DNA from: Flavobacteriaceae bacterium UBA4022
GTDB lineage: Bacteria > Bacteroidota > Bacteroidia > Flavobacteriales > Flavobacteriaceae
DNA length: 58,168 bases
Assembly (NCBI GenBank): GCA_002384055.1
Contig: DGAU01000029.1
Span: 19,642-77,809 of the forward strand
Direction: 5' to 3'
The position numbers were made by a program, and so were the translations under genes. Positions 43,207-52,194 of this stretch are shown piece by piece (positions within the stretch are counted from its first letter, which is position 1; the number at the start of each line of letters is the position of its first letter). The notes below the pieces were generated by a model, which had not been told where the DNA came from, made no database searches, and saw only the letters and a list, made by a program, of their open reading frames with translations.

Positions 43207-44822
43207 ACGGCATACATACTCTGGCGCAATTCCTTTATTTTCTTATCGCTCATATAGTCGTCAAAGGTGGTATACCGATCAATCACACCCTTTGGCGTTA
43301 ACTCAATAACTCTGTTGCCAACAGTTTGGGCGAACTCATGATCATGGGTGGTCAGCAAAACAGTTCCCTTGAAGTTCTTTAATGAATTATTGAATGCGGT
43401 AATAGATTCCAAATCCAAGTGATTCGTCGGTTCATCAAGCATGACCACATTGGCTCTGATCATCATCATCCTACTGAGCATACAGCGTACCTTTTCCCCT
43501 CCTGAAAGGACTTTACAAGTCTTGAGCGCTTCATCTCCGCTAAATAGCATTTTTCCCAAAAATCCGCGTAAAAACACTTCCTCTTTTTCCTCTTCGGTCT
43601 TGGCCCATTGGCGCAGCCAGTCTACAAGACTATAATCCTTGTCAAAAAACGGCGTATTGTCGAGGGGCAAATAGCTTTGTGCCGTGGTTACACCCCATGA
43701 GAAGGCACCTGATTTGGCTTTTAGGTTGTTGTTGATGATTTCATAAAAGGCTGAGGAGGCACGAGAATCTTTAGAGTAAATGACCACCTTATCCCCTTTT
43801 GATAGATTTAAATCTATACCACTAAAAAGCACCTCGCCATCTTGTTCCGCCGATAAGCCTTCAATATTTAATATCTGGTCACCTGCTTCCCGCTCGCGAT
43901 CAAAAATAATCGCAGGATAACGCCGACTTGACGGTTTGATTTCATCGATATTGAGTTTTTCCAACATCTTTTTACGCGATGTCGCCTGCTTACTTTTTGC
44001 AACATTTGCACTAAAGCGCAGGATGAACTCCTGGAGTTCTTTCTTCTTTTCTTCGGATTTCTTATTTTGCTGTGACCGCTGACGCGCCGCTAATTGACTG
44101 CTTTCATACCAAAACGTATAATTGCCGCTAAAATGGTTGATTTTTCCAAAATCAATATCACTGATGTGGGTACATACAGCGTCCAAAAAGTGACGGTCGT
44201 GAGATACCACGATGACACATTTATCATAATTGGCTAACAAGTGTTCGAGCCAAGAAATGGTTTCATAATCCAAGTCATTGGTCGGCTCATCCATGATCAA
44301 AACATCTGGAGATCCAAATAGCGCTTGTGCCAAGAGCACACGCACCTTCTGCTTTCCATCTACATCAGCCATCAAGGTATAATGCAAATCTTCTTTAATA
44401 CCCAAACCAGACAATAAGGCTGCTGCATCACTATCGGCATTCCATCCATTGAGCTCTTCGAAGGCCACTTGAAGCTCACCTATTTTCTCTGCATTTTCGT
44501 CGGTGTAATCTGCATAAAGCAAATCGATCTGCGCTTTAAGGGCAAAGAGGTCTTTATTTCCGCGTACTACCGTTTCTAAGACGGTAAATGCATCACAAGC
44601 ATTGTGGTCTTGCTCTAAAACACTCATGCGCTTTCCGGATTCTAAATGCACATGACCCGAAGTTGGATCTTGTTTGCCGGAAATGATTTTGAGAAAAGTA
44701 GATTTTCCGGCGCCATTGGCACCGATAATGCCATAACAATTCCCTTGAACAAATTGCGTGTTGACTTCATCAAATAAAATACGCTTGCCAAATTGAACGG
44801 ATAAATTGGATACTGAAAGCAT
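43203..44822 (-). CDS. ABC-F family ATPase (YbiT-like translation factor)
   Basis: A 539-residue soluble protein with two ABC domains and no membrane part. The first has Walker A 'GIIGANGAGKSTFLKI' and Walker B 'LIMDEPTNDLDYETISWL'; the second has signature 'LSGGEKVRCMLSR' and Walker B 'VVMLDEPTNHLDLESI', but its Walker A region reads 'KVVIYSKDSRASSAFYEI', lacking GxxGxGKST, so site 1 of the second domain looks altered. The linker between them (about 240-320) is basic. ABC-F proteins bind the ribosomal E site and act on stalled ribosomes. A TATTTTTG -7 element lies upstream. It overlaps the DUF2007-like gene by 4 bases at the 3' end. Confidence 0.92.
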   Translation of the reverse strand: MLSVSNLSVQFGKRILFDEVNTQFVQGNCYGIIGANGAGKSTFLKIISGKQDPTSGHVHLESGKRMSVLEQDHNACDAFTVLETVVRGNKDLFALKAQIDLLYADYTDENAEKIGELQVAFEELNGWNADSDAAALLSGLGIKEDLHYTLMADVDGKQKVRVLLAQALFGSPDVLIMDEPTNDLDYETISWLEHLLANYDKCVIVVSHDRHFLDAVCTHISDIDFGKINHFSGNYTFWYESSQLAARQRSQQNKKSEEKKKELQEFILRFSANVAKSKQATSRKKMLEKLNIDEIKPSSRRYPAIIFDREREAGDQILNIEGLSAEQDGEVLFSGIDLNLSKGDKVVIYSKDSRASSAFYEIINNNLKAKSGAFSWGVTTAQSYLPLDNTPFFDKDYSLVDWLRQWAKTEEEKEEVFLRGFLGKMLFSGDEALKTCKVLSGGEKVRCMLSRMMMIRANVVMLDEPTNHLDLESITAFNNSLKNFKGTVLLTTHDHEFAQTVGNRVIELTPKGVIDRYTTFDDYMSDKKIKELRQSMYAV

Positions 44823-44844
44823 GAATTTCTAATTTAATTTTTTG

Positions 44845-44852
44845 CAAAAATA
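44845..44852 (-). promoter_or_regulatory. -7 promoter element of the ABC-F gene
   Basis: The minus strand reads TATTTTTG, an exact TAnnTTTG match 22 bases before the ATG at 44822. No TTG at -33 is apparent. Confidence 0.45.
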
Positions 44853-44930
44853 GCCATTTCTTAAGAGATTTAAGAGGTTGCTTCTTAAATACTTTAACGC
44901 CCTATTAACAGATTGCGTCGTCAAGACTTC

Positions 44931-44938
44931 TATTTTTG
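44931..44938 (+). promoter_or_regulatory. -7 promoter element of the TlpA-like lipoprotein gene
   Basis: TATTTTTG matches TAnnTTTG exactly, 25 bases before the TTG start at 44964. A TTG at 44913-44915 is only 15 bases upstream, closer than usual. Confidence 0.4.
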
Positions 44939-44963
44939 TAGGGTAGTTATTTAATAAGGACTC

Positions 44964-46367
44964 TTGCGCCATATTTTCATTTTATTAACGGGTATCATCA
45001 TGTTGTCGTGTCAATCGAAACAACATCAGGACCCGTGTGGCAGTGCGTGGATCGGCGGGCAGATCGTTAACCCCAAGCATGACTACGTTATTATCTCTCA
45101 CAACCGCAACACCATAGATACGGTCTATCTTGATGAGCGCAATTCATTTACCTACAAGATTGCCCCAGTAGATCCGGGCCTCTACTTTTTCAGACATTTC
45201 GAATATCAAGCCCTTTTTATAGAACCGGGCGATAGTGTCATGCTTCGGGTCAACACCATTGAATTTGACGAATCCCTAACCTATACCGGTAAGGGCTCGG
45301 CCAAAAATAACTTCTTAACCGAGTTGTTCTTGCTCAATGAGACTGTAGACCAGTCTTTGGTCAATTACTATGCATTAACCCCAGAAGTTTTTCAGGCGAC
45401 CATTGATTCGATCAAAAGAGAACGCTTGATGTTTTTGGATCAGTTTGTCGCTACCCAAGACGTCTCTGAGTCCTTTTTATCTATGGCCAACGCCGCGATA
45501 GACTATGCCATTTTTTCCAAAAACGAACTTTACCTTTCGGCCAATTACCGCAAGCAACAATATGATGAAAGTGTGGTCATCCCCGAAACTTTTTACAACT
45601 ATCGTGCACAAATTGATTTGGGCCACGATCATCTCTGGACATACTATCCCTACTTCCGTTGCATCGGATATTACTTAGACAATCTGGCCTACCTTAATTA
45701 CCGCACCACCGAAGACTTTGACCGACGTTCCTTCACCCATACATGGCACAAGATCGACTTGATTGATCAAATGACTACCAACGACTCCCTCAAGCACAGT
45801 CTATTGAAAAACACAGTAGCCTCATATTTTATGTACGCCAATAAAGTCGATGAAGAAGAACGAATGCTTATCAAATTCAAGGCCTTAAATCACAATAAAG
45901 ATGACCACAAATTGATGGAAGAATTAGCCGAGTCCATCATGAAACTTGCCCCAGGAAAGATCATTCCAGATGTTGTGCTGGTCAATACAGATAATGAAAT
46001 TGTCTCATTGAAGCATGTCATTAAGCGCCCTAGCGTATTCTACTTTTGGTCTCTTAATTCTTCGCTACATTATAAAAAAATACACAACCGGGTCAATGAG
46101 CTTGCCATCAAGTATCCTGAATATGATTTTATTGGCATCAATGTTGACGATCAATTCAAAAAATGGCAACGCCTGGTGAAGCATCTCAAATACAATGCTG
46201 CTTCAGAATATCAGTTTGACAATTTCGGTCAAGCAGAAATGACCTGGCTGGTTAATTCAGTGAATAGATCGATGATCATATCTCAAGAGCGCATCATCGT
46301 TAATGCCAATATCAATATTTTTGGCATTAAAGTAGAGCAAGAATTATTGAATTACTTGAATCAATAA
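44964..46367 (+). CDS. TlpA-like lipoprotein lacking the CxxC redox motif
   Basis: A 467-residue lipoprotein (MRHIFILLTGIIMLSC, lipobox Cys16) read from a TTG start preceded by an AAGGA ribosome site. Residues about 25-105 resemble the DUF4369-type beta domain found before TlpA-like thioredoxins ('GGQIVNPKHDYVIIS... FIEPGDSVMLRVN'). A helical middle follows, and about 330-467 has a thioredoxin-like fold ('KIIPDVVLVNTDNEIVSLKHVIKRPSVFYFW... YPEYDFIGINVDDQFKKWQRLV'). Where related proteins read FWATWCGPC, this one reads FWSLNSSLH, so the two cysteines are Ser366 and His369. It cannot be a disulfide oxidoreductase; a binding or scaffold role is a guess. Confidence 0.85.
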   Translation: MRHIFILLTGIIMLSCQSKQHQDPCGSAWIGGQIVNPKHDYVIISHNRNTIDTVYLDERNSFTYKIAPVDPGLYFFRHFEYQALFIEPGDSVMLRVNTIEFDESLTYTGKGSAKNNFLTELFLLNETVDQSLVNYYALTPEVFQATIDSIKRERLMFLDQFVATQDVSESFLSMANAAIDYAIFSKNELYLSANYRKQQYDESVVIPETFYNYRAQIDLGHDHLWTYYPYFRCIGYYLDNLAYLNYRTTEDFDRRSFTHTWHKIDLIDQMTTNDSLKHSLLKNTVASYFMYANKVDEEERMLIKFKALNHNKDDHKLMEELAESIMKLAPGKIIPDVVLVNTDNEIVSLKHVIKRPSVFYFWSLNSSLHYKKIHNRVNELAIKYPEYDFIGINVDDQFKKWQRLVKHLKYNAASEYQFDNFGQAEMTWLVNSVNRSMIISQERIIVNANINIFGIKVEQELLNYLNQ

Positions 46368-46400
46368 AATGTCGCTTCTTCTTCTTCCAATAATAAAAGA

Positions 46401-47054
46401 CTAATTTCCTTTTTTGTAATCAGCTAAGAACTGAGCCAAACCCATATCAGTTAATGGATGATTGAGCAATCCTTCTATAGAAGATAATGGCCCTGTCATA
46501 ACATCAGCACCAATCTTCGCACATTCAATCACGTGCATGGTATGGCGCACTGAAGCCGCCAATATTTGCGTACTAAAGCCATAGTTGTCATAAATAAGTC
46601 GAATTTCTTCGATCAGGTGAAGCCCATCTGTAGAGATGTCGTCTAATCTTCCAATAAATGGAGAGACATATGTCGCACCAGCCTTAGCCGCCAACAAGGC
46701 CTGACCAGATGAAAAAACCAAAGTACAATTAGTTCGGATCCCACGATCAGAAAAATATTTAATAGCCTTGATCCCCTCCTTAATCATCGGTACTTTGACC
46801 ACAATTTGTTCATGCAGCGCTGCTAACTCTTCGCCTTCTTTGACCATGCCTTCAAAATCAGTTGCAATGACTTCTGCAGACACATCTCCAGTGACAATGT
46901 TGCATATGGCGACATAATGATTCAAGATCGCTTCGCGACCTGTGATGCCCTCCTTAGCCATGAGCGATGGGTTTGTAGTGACCCCATCTAAAACACCTAG
47001 GTCCTGTGCTTCCTTAATTTGATTCAAATTTGCAGTGTCAATAAAAAATTTCAT
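46401..47054 (-). CDS. tal: Transaldolase, small (Fsa/TalC-type)
   Basis: A 217-residue TIM-barrel class I aldolase. It begins 'MKFFIDTANLNQIKEAQDLGVLDGVTTNPSLMAKEG', the TalC signature, and the Schiff-base Lys is Lys87 in 'IVVKVPMIKEGIKA', followed by 'NCTLVFSSGQALLAAKAGATYVSPFIGRLDD'. The ATG at 47054 is preferred over one at 47120, which would prepend 22 basic residues with no family match. It would move dihydroxyacetone units between sedoheptulose-7-phosphate and glyceraldehyde-3-phosphate in the non-oxidative pentose phosphate path. The alternative is fructose-6-phosphate aldolase, from the same subfamily. Confidence 0.94.
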   Translation of the reverse strand: MKFFIDTANLNQIKEAQDLGVLDGVTTNPSLMAKEGITGREAILNHYVAICNIVTGDVSAEVIATDFEGMVKEGEELAALHEQIVVKVPMIKEGIKAIKYFSDRGIRTNCTLVFSSGQALLAAKAGATYVSPFIGRLDDISTDGLHLIEEIRLIYDNYGFSTQILAASVRHTMHVIECAKIGADVMTGPLSSIEGLLNHPLTDMGLAQFLADYKKGN

Positions 47055-47151
47055 AGTAGCAGTTGGTTTTAGCCTGTAAAAATAAATCAAGTTTTTTCGT
47101 TTCCATCGTCGCCCGATCAAAAGTTTCTCAACGACTTGTCCACAAAATTTA

Positions 47152-47955
47152 TTATAGTTTATAATGGTTCATGATTAGCCGCTCATAAATCCGCTGAGGC
47201 AATACTTTTTTGAGAACAATAGAGAATTTCTGCAACCCAGTGCCAACCCTGTAATGTGGCTTTGGTTTATTGGTCTGTATGATGCGTAAAATTTTATCGG
47301 CCATAGGCTGTGGGTCCTTAGCTTTATGGACATGATCATCCATAAGACGCAGCGTTGCCTGATAATTCTTGTGATAGGGCGAATCTTCTGATACCTGGGC
47401 ATGAAAGCGACCCGCGGCAATGTTGGTTGCAAAATCACCGGGCGCTACTGCAGTAAAGCAGACATTGTAAGGCGCCAATTCCATTCTGTAAGCTTCAGTA
47501 ACGATTTCTAAGGCTGATTTAGTGGCCGAATATATACCCCGAAATGGGAGCCCCATATAACCTGCAATCGAAGTAATATTGATGACTAAACCAGAACGCT
47601 GCGTCCTCATTTGGGGTAATACGGCATTGATCAGTGCCAAGGGACCAAAAAAGTTTGTTTCAAAAGCCTGTTTACTGGTTGCTACTGGAGTATCCTCTAA
47701 AGGTCCAGTGATCCCGGCACCTGCATTGTTGACCAATACATCGAGGCGCTGATGGGTGTCAATGATCTGGTTTAATGCTGGAGCGAAACTGCCCGGGTCA
47801 TGCAGGTCCAGTGCCAGCAATGTAAAAGGTAAATCAGAATATTTCTTTGGACTACGGCTTGTACCATATACCACATAACCATTATGATGCAAACACAAGG
47901 CAATTGAACGGCCAATTCCAGAGGAGGCACCAGTGACTAAAACAACTTTTGACAT
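47152..47955 (-). CDS. Short-chain dehydrogenase/reductase of unknown substrate
   Basis: A 267-residue classical SDR. The cofactor site is 'VVLVTGASSGIGRSIAL' and 'GTSRSPKKYS' after beta-2, suggesting NADP preference from the basic residues; 'VLVNNAGAGITGPLEDT' holds the NNAG motif, and the catalytic Ser-Tyr-Lys lies in 'VINITSIAGYMGLPFRGIYSATKSALE'. The C-terminus (about 240-267, 'FSIVLKKVLPQRIYERLIMNHYKL') resembles lipid-acting SDRs. The substrate is unknown. It lies upstream of tal on the same strand, with about 97 bases from its stop to the tal start. Confidence 0.9.
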   Translation of the reverse strand: MSKVVLVTGASSGIGRSIALCLHHNGYVVYGTSRSPKKYSDLPFTLLALDLHDPGSFAPALNQIIDTHQRLDVLVNNAGAGITGPLEDTPVATSKQAFETNFFGPLALINAVLPQMRTQRSGLVINITSIAGYMGLPFRGIYSATKSALEIVTEAYRMELAPYNVCFTAVAPGDFATNIAAGRFHAQVSEDSPYHKNYQATLRLMDDHVHKAKDPQPMADKILRIIQTNKPKPHYRVGTGLQKFSIVLKKVLPQRIYERLIMNHYKL

Positions 47956-48001
47956 GACTAAGGCTTAAGAAACAAAGATGAGCCTTTGTAGGGAAGAAAA
48001 C

Positions 48002-48105
48002 AAAAAAAATGGCAAGTACACTACATCACACCGCTACGACCATATACCCTTGCTGCGTTCCCACCCTGGGGGATTAAACAGGAGCTGGTTGTGTAGGACT
48101 TGCCG
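48002..48105 (-). ncRNA. ffs: Bacterial small signal recognition particle RNA (4.5S-type)
   Basis: The minus strand has the conserved SRP Alu-less hairpin: 5' GGCAAGTCCTACACAACC pairs with the 3' strand GGTGTGATGTAGTG...ACTTGCC, and the apical domain reads CCAGGGTGGGAACGCAGCAAGG, containing the GGAA tetraloop and the symmetric/asymmetric internal loops that bind Ffh. It ends in eight U residues (48002-48009), a direct terminator. A complete promoter (-33 TTTG at 48137-48140 and -7 TATATTTG at 48109-48116) places the start near 48104-48106. The exact 5' end is estimated. Confidence 0.88.
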
Positions 48106-48108
48106 GGA

Positions 48109-48140
48109 CAAATATACACTGCTTTTTGAGGTCATACAAA
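48109..48140 (-). promoter_or_regulatory. Canonical promoter of the SRP RNA gene (-33 and -7)
   Basis: On the minus strand TTTG (48137-48140), a 20-base spacer and TATATTTG (48109-48116) match the Bacteroidota consensus exactly, immediately upstream of the predicted RNA start. It is the best-formed promoter in the window. Confidence 0.75.
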
Positions 48141-48191
48141 CATTTTTAGCATCAATTAATATTGGTTATCTTGCCGTAAATTTATAGATCC

Positions 48192-49235
48192 ATGCGCCCA
48201 TTTTTATATGCTTTATTTCTGTCTTTTTTGGCGCAGGCACTTGTCCAATGTGGCCACACAGTCGAGGACCCAAATCAATTATTTTCCATAAAGGTCGTGC
48301 CAAAGAAAACAACTTATGTATTAGGTGATACTTTAACCTATGAACTGATCACCAAAACCCAGAGAAAGGCCACCGCAGTTTCATGGGTATTTGATGGCGT
48401 GTCTGTCGATGAGCAACCGCAGGCTTTGGCTGATACCAAACTCGGCAAACATACGGTTACAGCAATAATAACTACCCCAGATGGCAGCGTAAAGGTTTCT
48501 GACCAAGTATTGATCGTGGCTGCAGCGCCCCCAAAACTTTACACCTACAAAATCCTTGAACGTTATACCCACGACATCAAGGCATACACCCAAGGCTTAG
48601 AATTCTATCAAGACACCCTCTACGAGGGCACTGGGCAGTACGGCTCTTCTTCACTAAGACAGCTGGACCTCAAACGCGGTAAGGTATTACAACAAAATAC
48701 GCTCGACAATCAATATTTTGGCGAAGGCATTACCATCCTGAACAACAAGATTTATCAATTGACCTGGCGTTCAAATACGGGATTGGTTTACGACCTTGCG
48801 TCATTTGAGCTCATTGACCAGTTTCAATACGATCAAAGCCGACAAGGTTGGGGCCTATGCAACGACGGCGACTACCTCTATAAGAGTGATGGTACCGAAA
48901 AGATTTGGCGTCTGGACCCCGTAACCTATAAAGAACTGGACTATATCGAGGTTTACACCGACAAACTCGTGATTGACCAAATCAATGAATTGGAATGGGT
49001 TAACGGTAAAATTTATGCCAATATTTACCAAAAAGATGCCGTGGCGATTGTCGATCCCAAAACCGGCGCTGTCGAAGGCGTGATCAATCTTAAAGGGCTT
49101 CAAAAAGAAGTCACCCAGCATGCTGCGCTAGATGTCTTAAATGGGATCGCCTATGACGGCTCCTTTGAAATATTGTATATTACAGGAAAGAACTGGGATG
49201 TCCTTTTCAAAGTTCAAGTCATTGAAAAACAGTAA
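48192..49235 (+). CDS. Glutamine cyclotransferase-like lipoprotein (plant-type QC family)
   Basis: A 347-residue lipoprotein; the signal peptide 'MRPFLYALFLSFLAQALVQC' ends in a lipobox with Cys20. Residues about 30-115 form an Ig/PKD-like beta domain ('YVLGDTLTYELITKTQRKATAVSWVFDG'). Residues 116-347 match the papaya-type glutaminyl cyclase beta-propeller: 'YTQGLEFYQDTLYEGTGQYG', 'FGEGITILNNKIYQLTWRS', 'GWGLCNDGDYLYKSDGTEKI', 'INELEWVNGKIYANIY' and 'LNGIAYD'. The family makes N-terminal pyroglutamate. T9SS cargo and other exported proteins in Bacteroidota often have N-terminal pyroglutamate after signal cleavage, which gives a plausible envelope role. Confidence 0.88.
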   Translation: MRPFLYALFLSFLAQALVQCGHTVEDPNQLFSIKVVPKKTTYVLGDTLTYELITKTQRKATAVSWVFDGVSVDEQPQALADTKLGKHTVTAIITTPDGSVKVSDQVLIVAAAPPKLYTYKILERYTHDIKAYTQGLEFYQDTLYEGTGQYGSSSLRQLDLKRGKVLQQNTLDNQYFGEGITILNNKIYQLTWRSNTGLVYDLASFELIDQFQYDQSRQGWGLCNDGDYLYKSDGTEKIWRLDPVTYKELDYIEVYTDKLVIDQINELEWVNGKIYANIYQKDAVAIVDPKTGAVEGVINLKGLQKEVTQHAALDVLNGIAYDGSFEILYITGKNWDVLFKVQVIEKQ

Positions 49236-49274
49236 TTTAAAAACAAATAAAGATCCTTAAAACAAAATTAATTA

Positions 49275-50810
49275 ATGAAATTTAACGCTGCACTTCTTAT
49301 TTTATCTGTGATCCTCTGGAGTTCCTGCCGTACGGATTTCGATGCTGTGGACAGCACGGGTAATCTCACCTTTTCCCAAGACACCATTTTCTTAGATACT
49401 GTTTTTTCTCAAATTGGTTCTAGCACCTACACCCTCAAGGTTTACAATTCAAGCAACAACACCATCAACATACCAACAGTTGGCTTATCACAAGGAGATG
49501 CTTCTCATTACCGACTTAATGTCGATGGGCTACCTGGTAAGGTTTTTACCGATATTCAGATCCTACCCAAGGACAGTATTTTTGTCTTTATAGAGACCAC
49601 TGTAGACGGTATCGACCCTGCAAATGGAACCCAACTCCTTTATGAAGACCAGCTGGTCTTTGATCAAGGAAATAACACACAGACTGTTTCACTTATCACC
49701 TTGATACAAGACGCTCATTTTCTTTTTCCCGAGCCACTCGGTGACGGTATTTATGAGACACTTGATCTGGGCGATGAAGTGGTCATCGATGGGTTTTTCT
49801 TGGACGAAAATGAATTGACCTTTACCAATGACAAGCCCTGGGTGATTTATGGTTATGCCGCGGTGCCTGCGGACAAAACCTTGATCATAGAGCCTGGAGC
49901 GCGAATTCACTTTCATGAAAACAGTGGGATTATTGTGACCAATGGAGCTTCACTGAAAGCGCTTGGCCAACCAAGCCAGGATCCTGAACTTATGGAGAAT
50001 GAAATCATTTTCGAAGGAGACCGAATGGAGCCTGCTTTTTCTGATATTCCAGGACAGTGGGGCACAATATGGCTTACAGCGGGTAGTACCAATCATGAAC
50101 TGAGTCACACCACCATCAAAAATAATTTAGTCGGTATTTTAATGGACAGCAATGATGGAGACCGAACACTCACCCTTAAGAACGTCCAAATTTACAATAC
50201 CGTTACCGCAGGTCTTATGGCCCGAACAGGAAATATTTATGGTGAAAATATGGTCGTAAGCAATGCTGGTCAATCGGCCTTATCGCTTTCCTTAGGCGGG
50301 ACTTATGAGTTTAATCAAAGTACCTTTGCCAATTATTGGGCCAATAGTTTTCGGTCCTTTCCTGCAGTTCAGATCTCTAATGCACTGCCTATAAGTGATA
50401 CCGAAGTATTGGTCAGTGACTTGGTTTTAGCGCAATTTACCAATTGCATCATTTATGGTGGTGAACAAAGGGAGCTTGGTTTGTATCGAGAGAATGCCGC
50501 AGGGTTTTCATTTAAACTAGACCACTGCCTTGTCAAGTTTCAAGATCCCTTAGACCTTTTTGTCGATGACCCCCTCTATAACTTTGACGACACCAACTAT
50601 TATGACCAGGTCTTATTTAATATTGACCCCCTATTTCAAAATATTAACTTGAACAACTATAATATTTCTGACCCCGACTCAGCCGCAAAAGGTATTGGCA
50701 GTTCTAGCGGTGCGGCAAGCACCCCGTTGGATTTAAGCGGAACTTCACGCCCGATGAACAATCCCGATGCTGGAGCTTATCAGGCTATTGTTTTCCCTCC
50801 TGAAGATTGA
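49275..50810 (+). CDS. Right-handed beta-helix lipoprotein of unknown function
   Basis: A 511-residue lipoprotein with lipobox Cys18 in 'ILWSSCRTDF'. Residues about 30-150 form a beta-sandwich ('TFSQDTIFLDTVFSQIGSSTYTLKVYNSSNN') typical of N-terminal choice-of-anchor type domains. Residues about 190-450 have short hydrophobic repeats separated by Gly/Asn turns ('ANGASLKALG', 'HTTIKNNLVGILMDSNDGD', 'NVQIYNTVTAGLMARTGNIYGENMVVSNAG'), the pattern of a right-handed parallel beta-helix, and the end ('TSRPMNNPDAGAYQ') resembles choice-of-anchor Q proteins. No catalytic motif is recognised. It follows the QC-like gene by 39 bases on the same strand and may be co-transcribed with it. Confidence 0.8.
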   Translation: MKFNAALLILSVILWSSCRTDFDAVDSTGNLTFSQDTIFLDTVFSQIGSSTYTLKVYNSSNNTINIPTVGLSQGDASHYRLNVDGLPGKVFTDIQILPKDSIFVFIETTVDGIDPANGTQLLYEDQLVFDQGNNTQTVSLITLIQDAHFLFPEPLGDGIYETLDLGDEVVIDGFFLDENELTFTNDKPWVIYGYAAVPADKTLIIEPGARIHFHENSGIIVTNGASLKALGQPSQDPELMENEIIFEGDRMEPAFSDIPGQWGTIWLTAGSTNHELSHTTIKNNLVGILMDSNDGDRTLTLKNVQIYNTVTAGLMARTGNIYGENMVVSNAGQSALSLSLGGTYEFNQSTFANYWANSFRSFPAVQISNALPISDTEVLVSDLVLAQFTNCIIYGGEQRELGLYRENAAGFSFKLDHCLVKFQDPLDLFVDDPLYNFDDTNYYDQVLFNIDPLFQNINLNNYNISDPDSAAKGIGSSSGAASTPLDLSGTSRPMNNPDAGAYQAIVFPPED

Positions 50811-50893
50811 TTTGATCCAACAAAATTAACTCCTTTTGGTCTGGTGGCTTCAAGCAGAAATGACGCAGATGCCTGTCATTTGCGGCCAATACA

Positions 50894-52174
50894 TCAATCG
50901 TTTTTAAACAAAGGCCGATGAGCCATCATCGCGTAAACCTCATCGGCTACTGCTTCCAAGTTGGCTTCATCTTCTGGGTTTTGAACCACGCGATCAATCA
51001 GATCAACAACCTGTTGCATATCATGCGCTACAAGTCCCCGAGTGGTAATTGCGGCCGTACCAATACGTATGCCACTGGTCACAAACGGCGATTGATCATC
51101 AAAAGGAACCATGTTTTTATTGAGCGTGATTTCAGCTTTGCCCAATGCCTGCTCAGCGGCTTTACCGGTGATGCCCTTGTTGCGCAGATCGATCAACATC
51201 ATATGGTTGTCTGTCCCGCCAGAAATAATATTGTATCCCTTGTTCATGAAGGCCTCCGCCATGACTTTGGCGTTTTTCTTGACCTGGACCATATAGTGCA
51301 AAAAATCATCGGTTAGGGCCTCGCCAAATGCAATAGCTTTTGCGGCAATGATGTGCTCAAGTGGGCCACCTTGATTTCCTGGAAAAATACCACTGTCCAA
51401 TAAGGACGACATCTTGCGCAGCGAACCATTTTTTAAAGTGATGCCAAAAGGATTATCAAAATCCTCACCCATAAGGATCATACCGCCTCGAGGTCCGCGC
51501 AGTGTTTTGTGCGTGGTGGTGGTCACCACATGACAATGCGGTATAGGATCCCCAATAATACCTTTGGCGATAAGTCCGGCAGGATGGGCTATATCAGCCA
51601 GCAACAGGGCCCCTACTTTATCGGCAATGGCTCTAAATCGTTTGTAGTCTATTTCTCGTGAATATGCCGAAGCGCCAGCAATAATCATCTTTGGTTGATG
51701 CTCGATGGCCAAAGCTTCGATCGTATCATAATTCAGCAACCCGGTTTCCCTTTCTACGCCATAAAATACAGGTTTATAAAGGCGGCCCGAAAAATTCACA
51801 GGACTACCATGGGTCAAGTGGCCTCCATGAGCCAAGTCAAAGCCCAAAAACGTATCTCCTGGTTTAAGACACGCAGCAAAAACTGCGGTATTGGCTTGTG
51901 ATCCACTATGAGGCTGCACATTGGCATAAGCCGCACCAAACAATTCTTTGGCACGATCAATAGCCAATTGTTCTACCTGATCCACCACTTCACATCCCCC
52001 GTAGTAACGTTTGCCAGGATAGCCTTCTGCATATTTGTTGGTCAATACACTCCCAGCAGCCTCCATGACTTGCGGGCTGACAAAATTTTCAGAAGCGATC
52101 AGCTCTAAACCATTTAACTGTCTTTGGTGCTCGTCCTCGATAAGATCGAATATTTGGGTATCTCGTGTGATCAT
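50894..52174 (-). CDS. glyA: Serine hydroxymethyltransferase
   Basis: Interconverts serine and glycine while loading one-carbon units onto tetrahydrofolate. The 426-residue protein shows 'LIASENFVSPQVMEAAGSVLTNKYAEGYPGKRYYGG', 'NVQPHSGSQANTAV', 'LLADIAHPAGLIA' and the PLP-Lys motif 'VVTTTTHKTLRGPRGGMIL', then 'HMMLIDLRNKGITGKAAEQAL'. Full length. It is divergent from fumarylacetoacetase; both starts have exact -7 elements in the 103-base gap. Confidence 0.97.
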   Translation of the reverse strand: MITRDTQIFDLIEDEHQRQLNGLELIASENFVSPQVMEAAGSVLTNKYAEGYPGKRYYGGCEVVDQVEQLAIDRAKELFGAAYANVQPHSGSQANTAVFAACLKPGDTFLGFDLAHGGHLTHGSPVNFSGRLYKPVFYGVERETGLLNYDTIEALAIEHQPKMIIAGASAYSREIDYKRFRAIADKVGALLLADIAHPAGLIAKGIIGDPIPHCHVVTTTTHKTLRGPRGGMILMGEDFDNPFGITLKNGSLRKMSSLLDSGIFPGNQGGPLEHIIAAKAIAFGEALTDDFLHYMVQVKKNAKVMAEAFMNKGYNIISGGTDNHMMLIDLRNKGITGKAAEQALGKAEITLNKNMVPFDDQSPFVTSGIRIGTAAITTRGLVAHDMQQVVDLIDRVVQNPEDEANLEAVADEVYAMMAHRPLFKND

Positions 52175-52194
52175 TTTTATAGAATTTTTACCCT

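Noticed and set aside
47978..48187. A 69-codon open frame on the plus strand
   Set aside because: It overlaps the SRP RNA gene and its promoter and the peptide has no recognisable features, so it is a chance frame.
50858..50881. Hairpin AAATGAC...GTCATTT downstream of glyA
   Set aside because: The stem is 7 bp with a 10-base loop and no U-tract on either strand.
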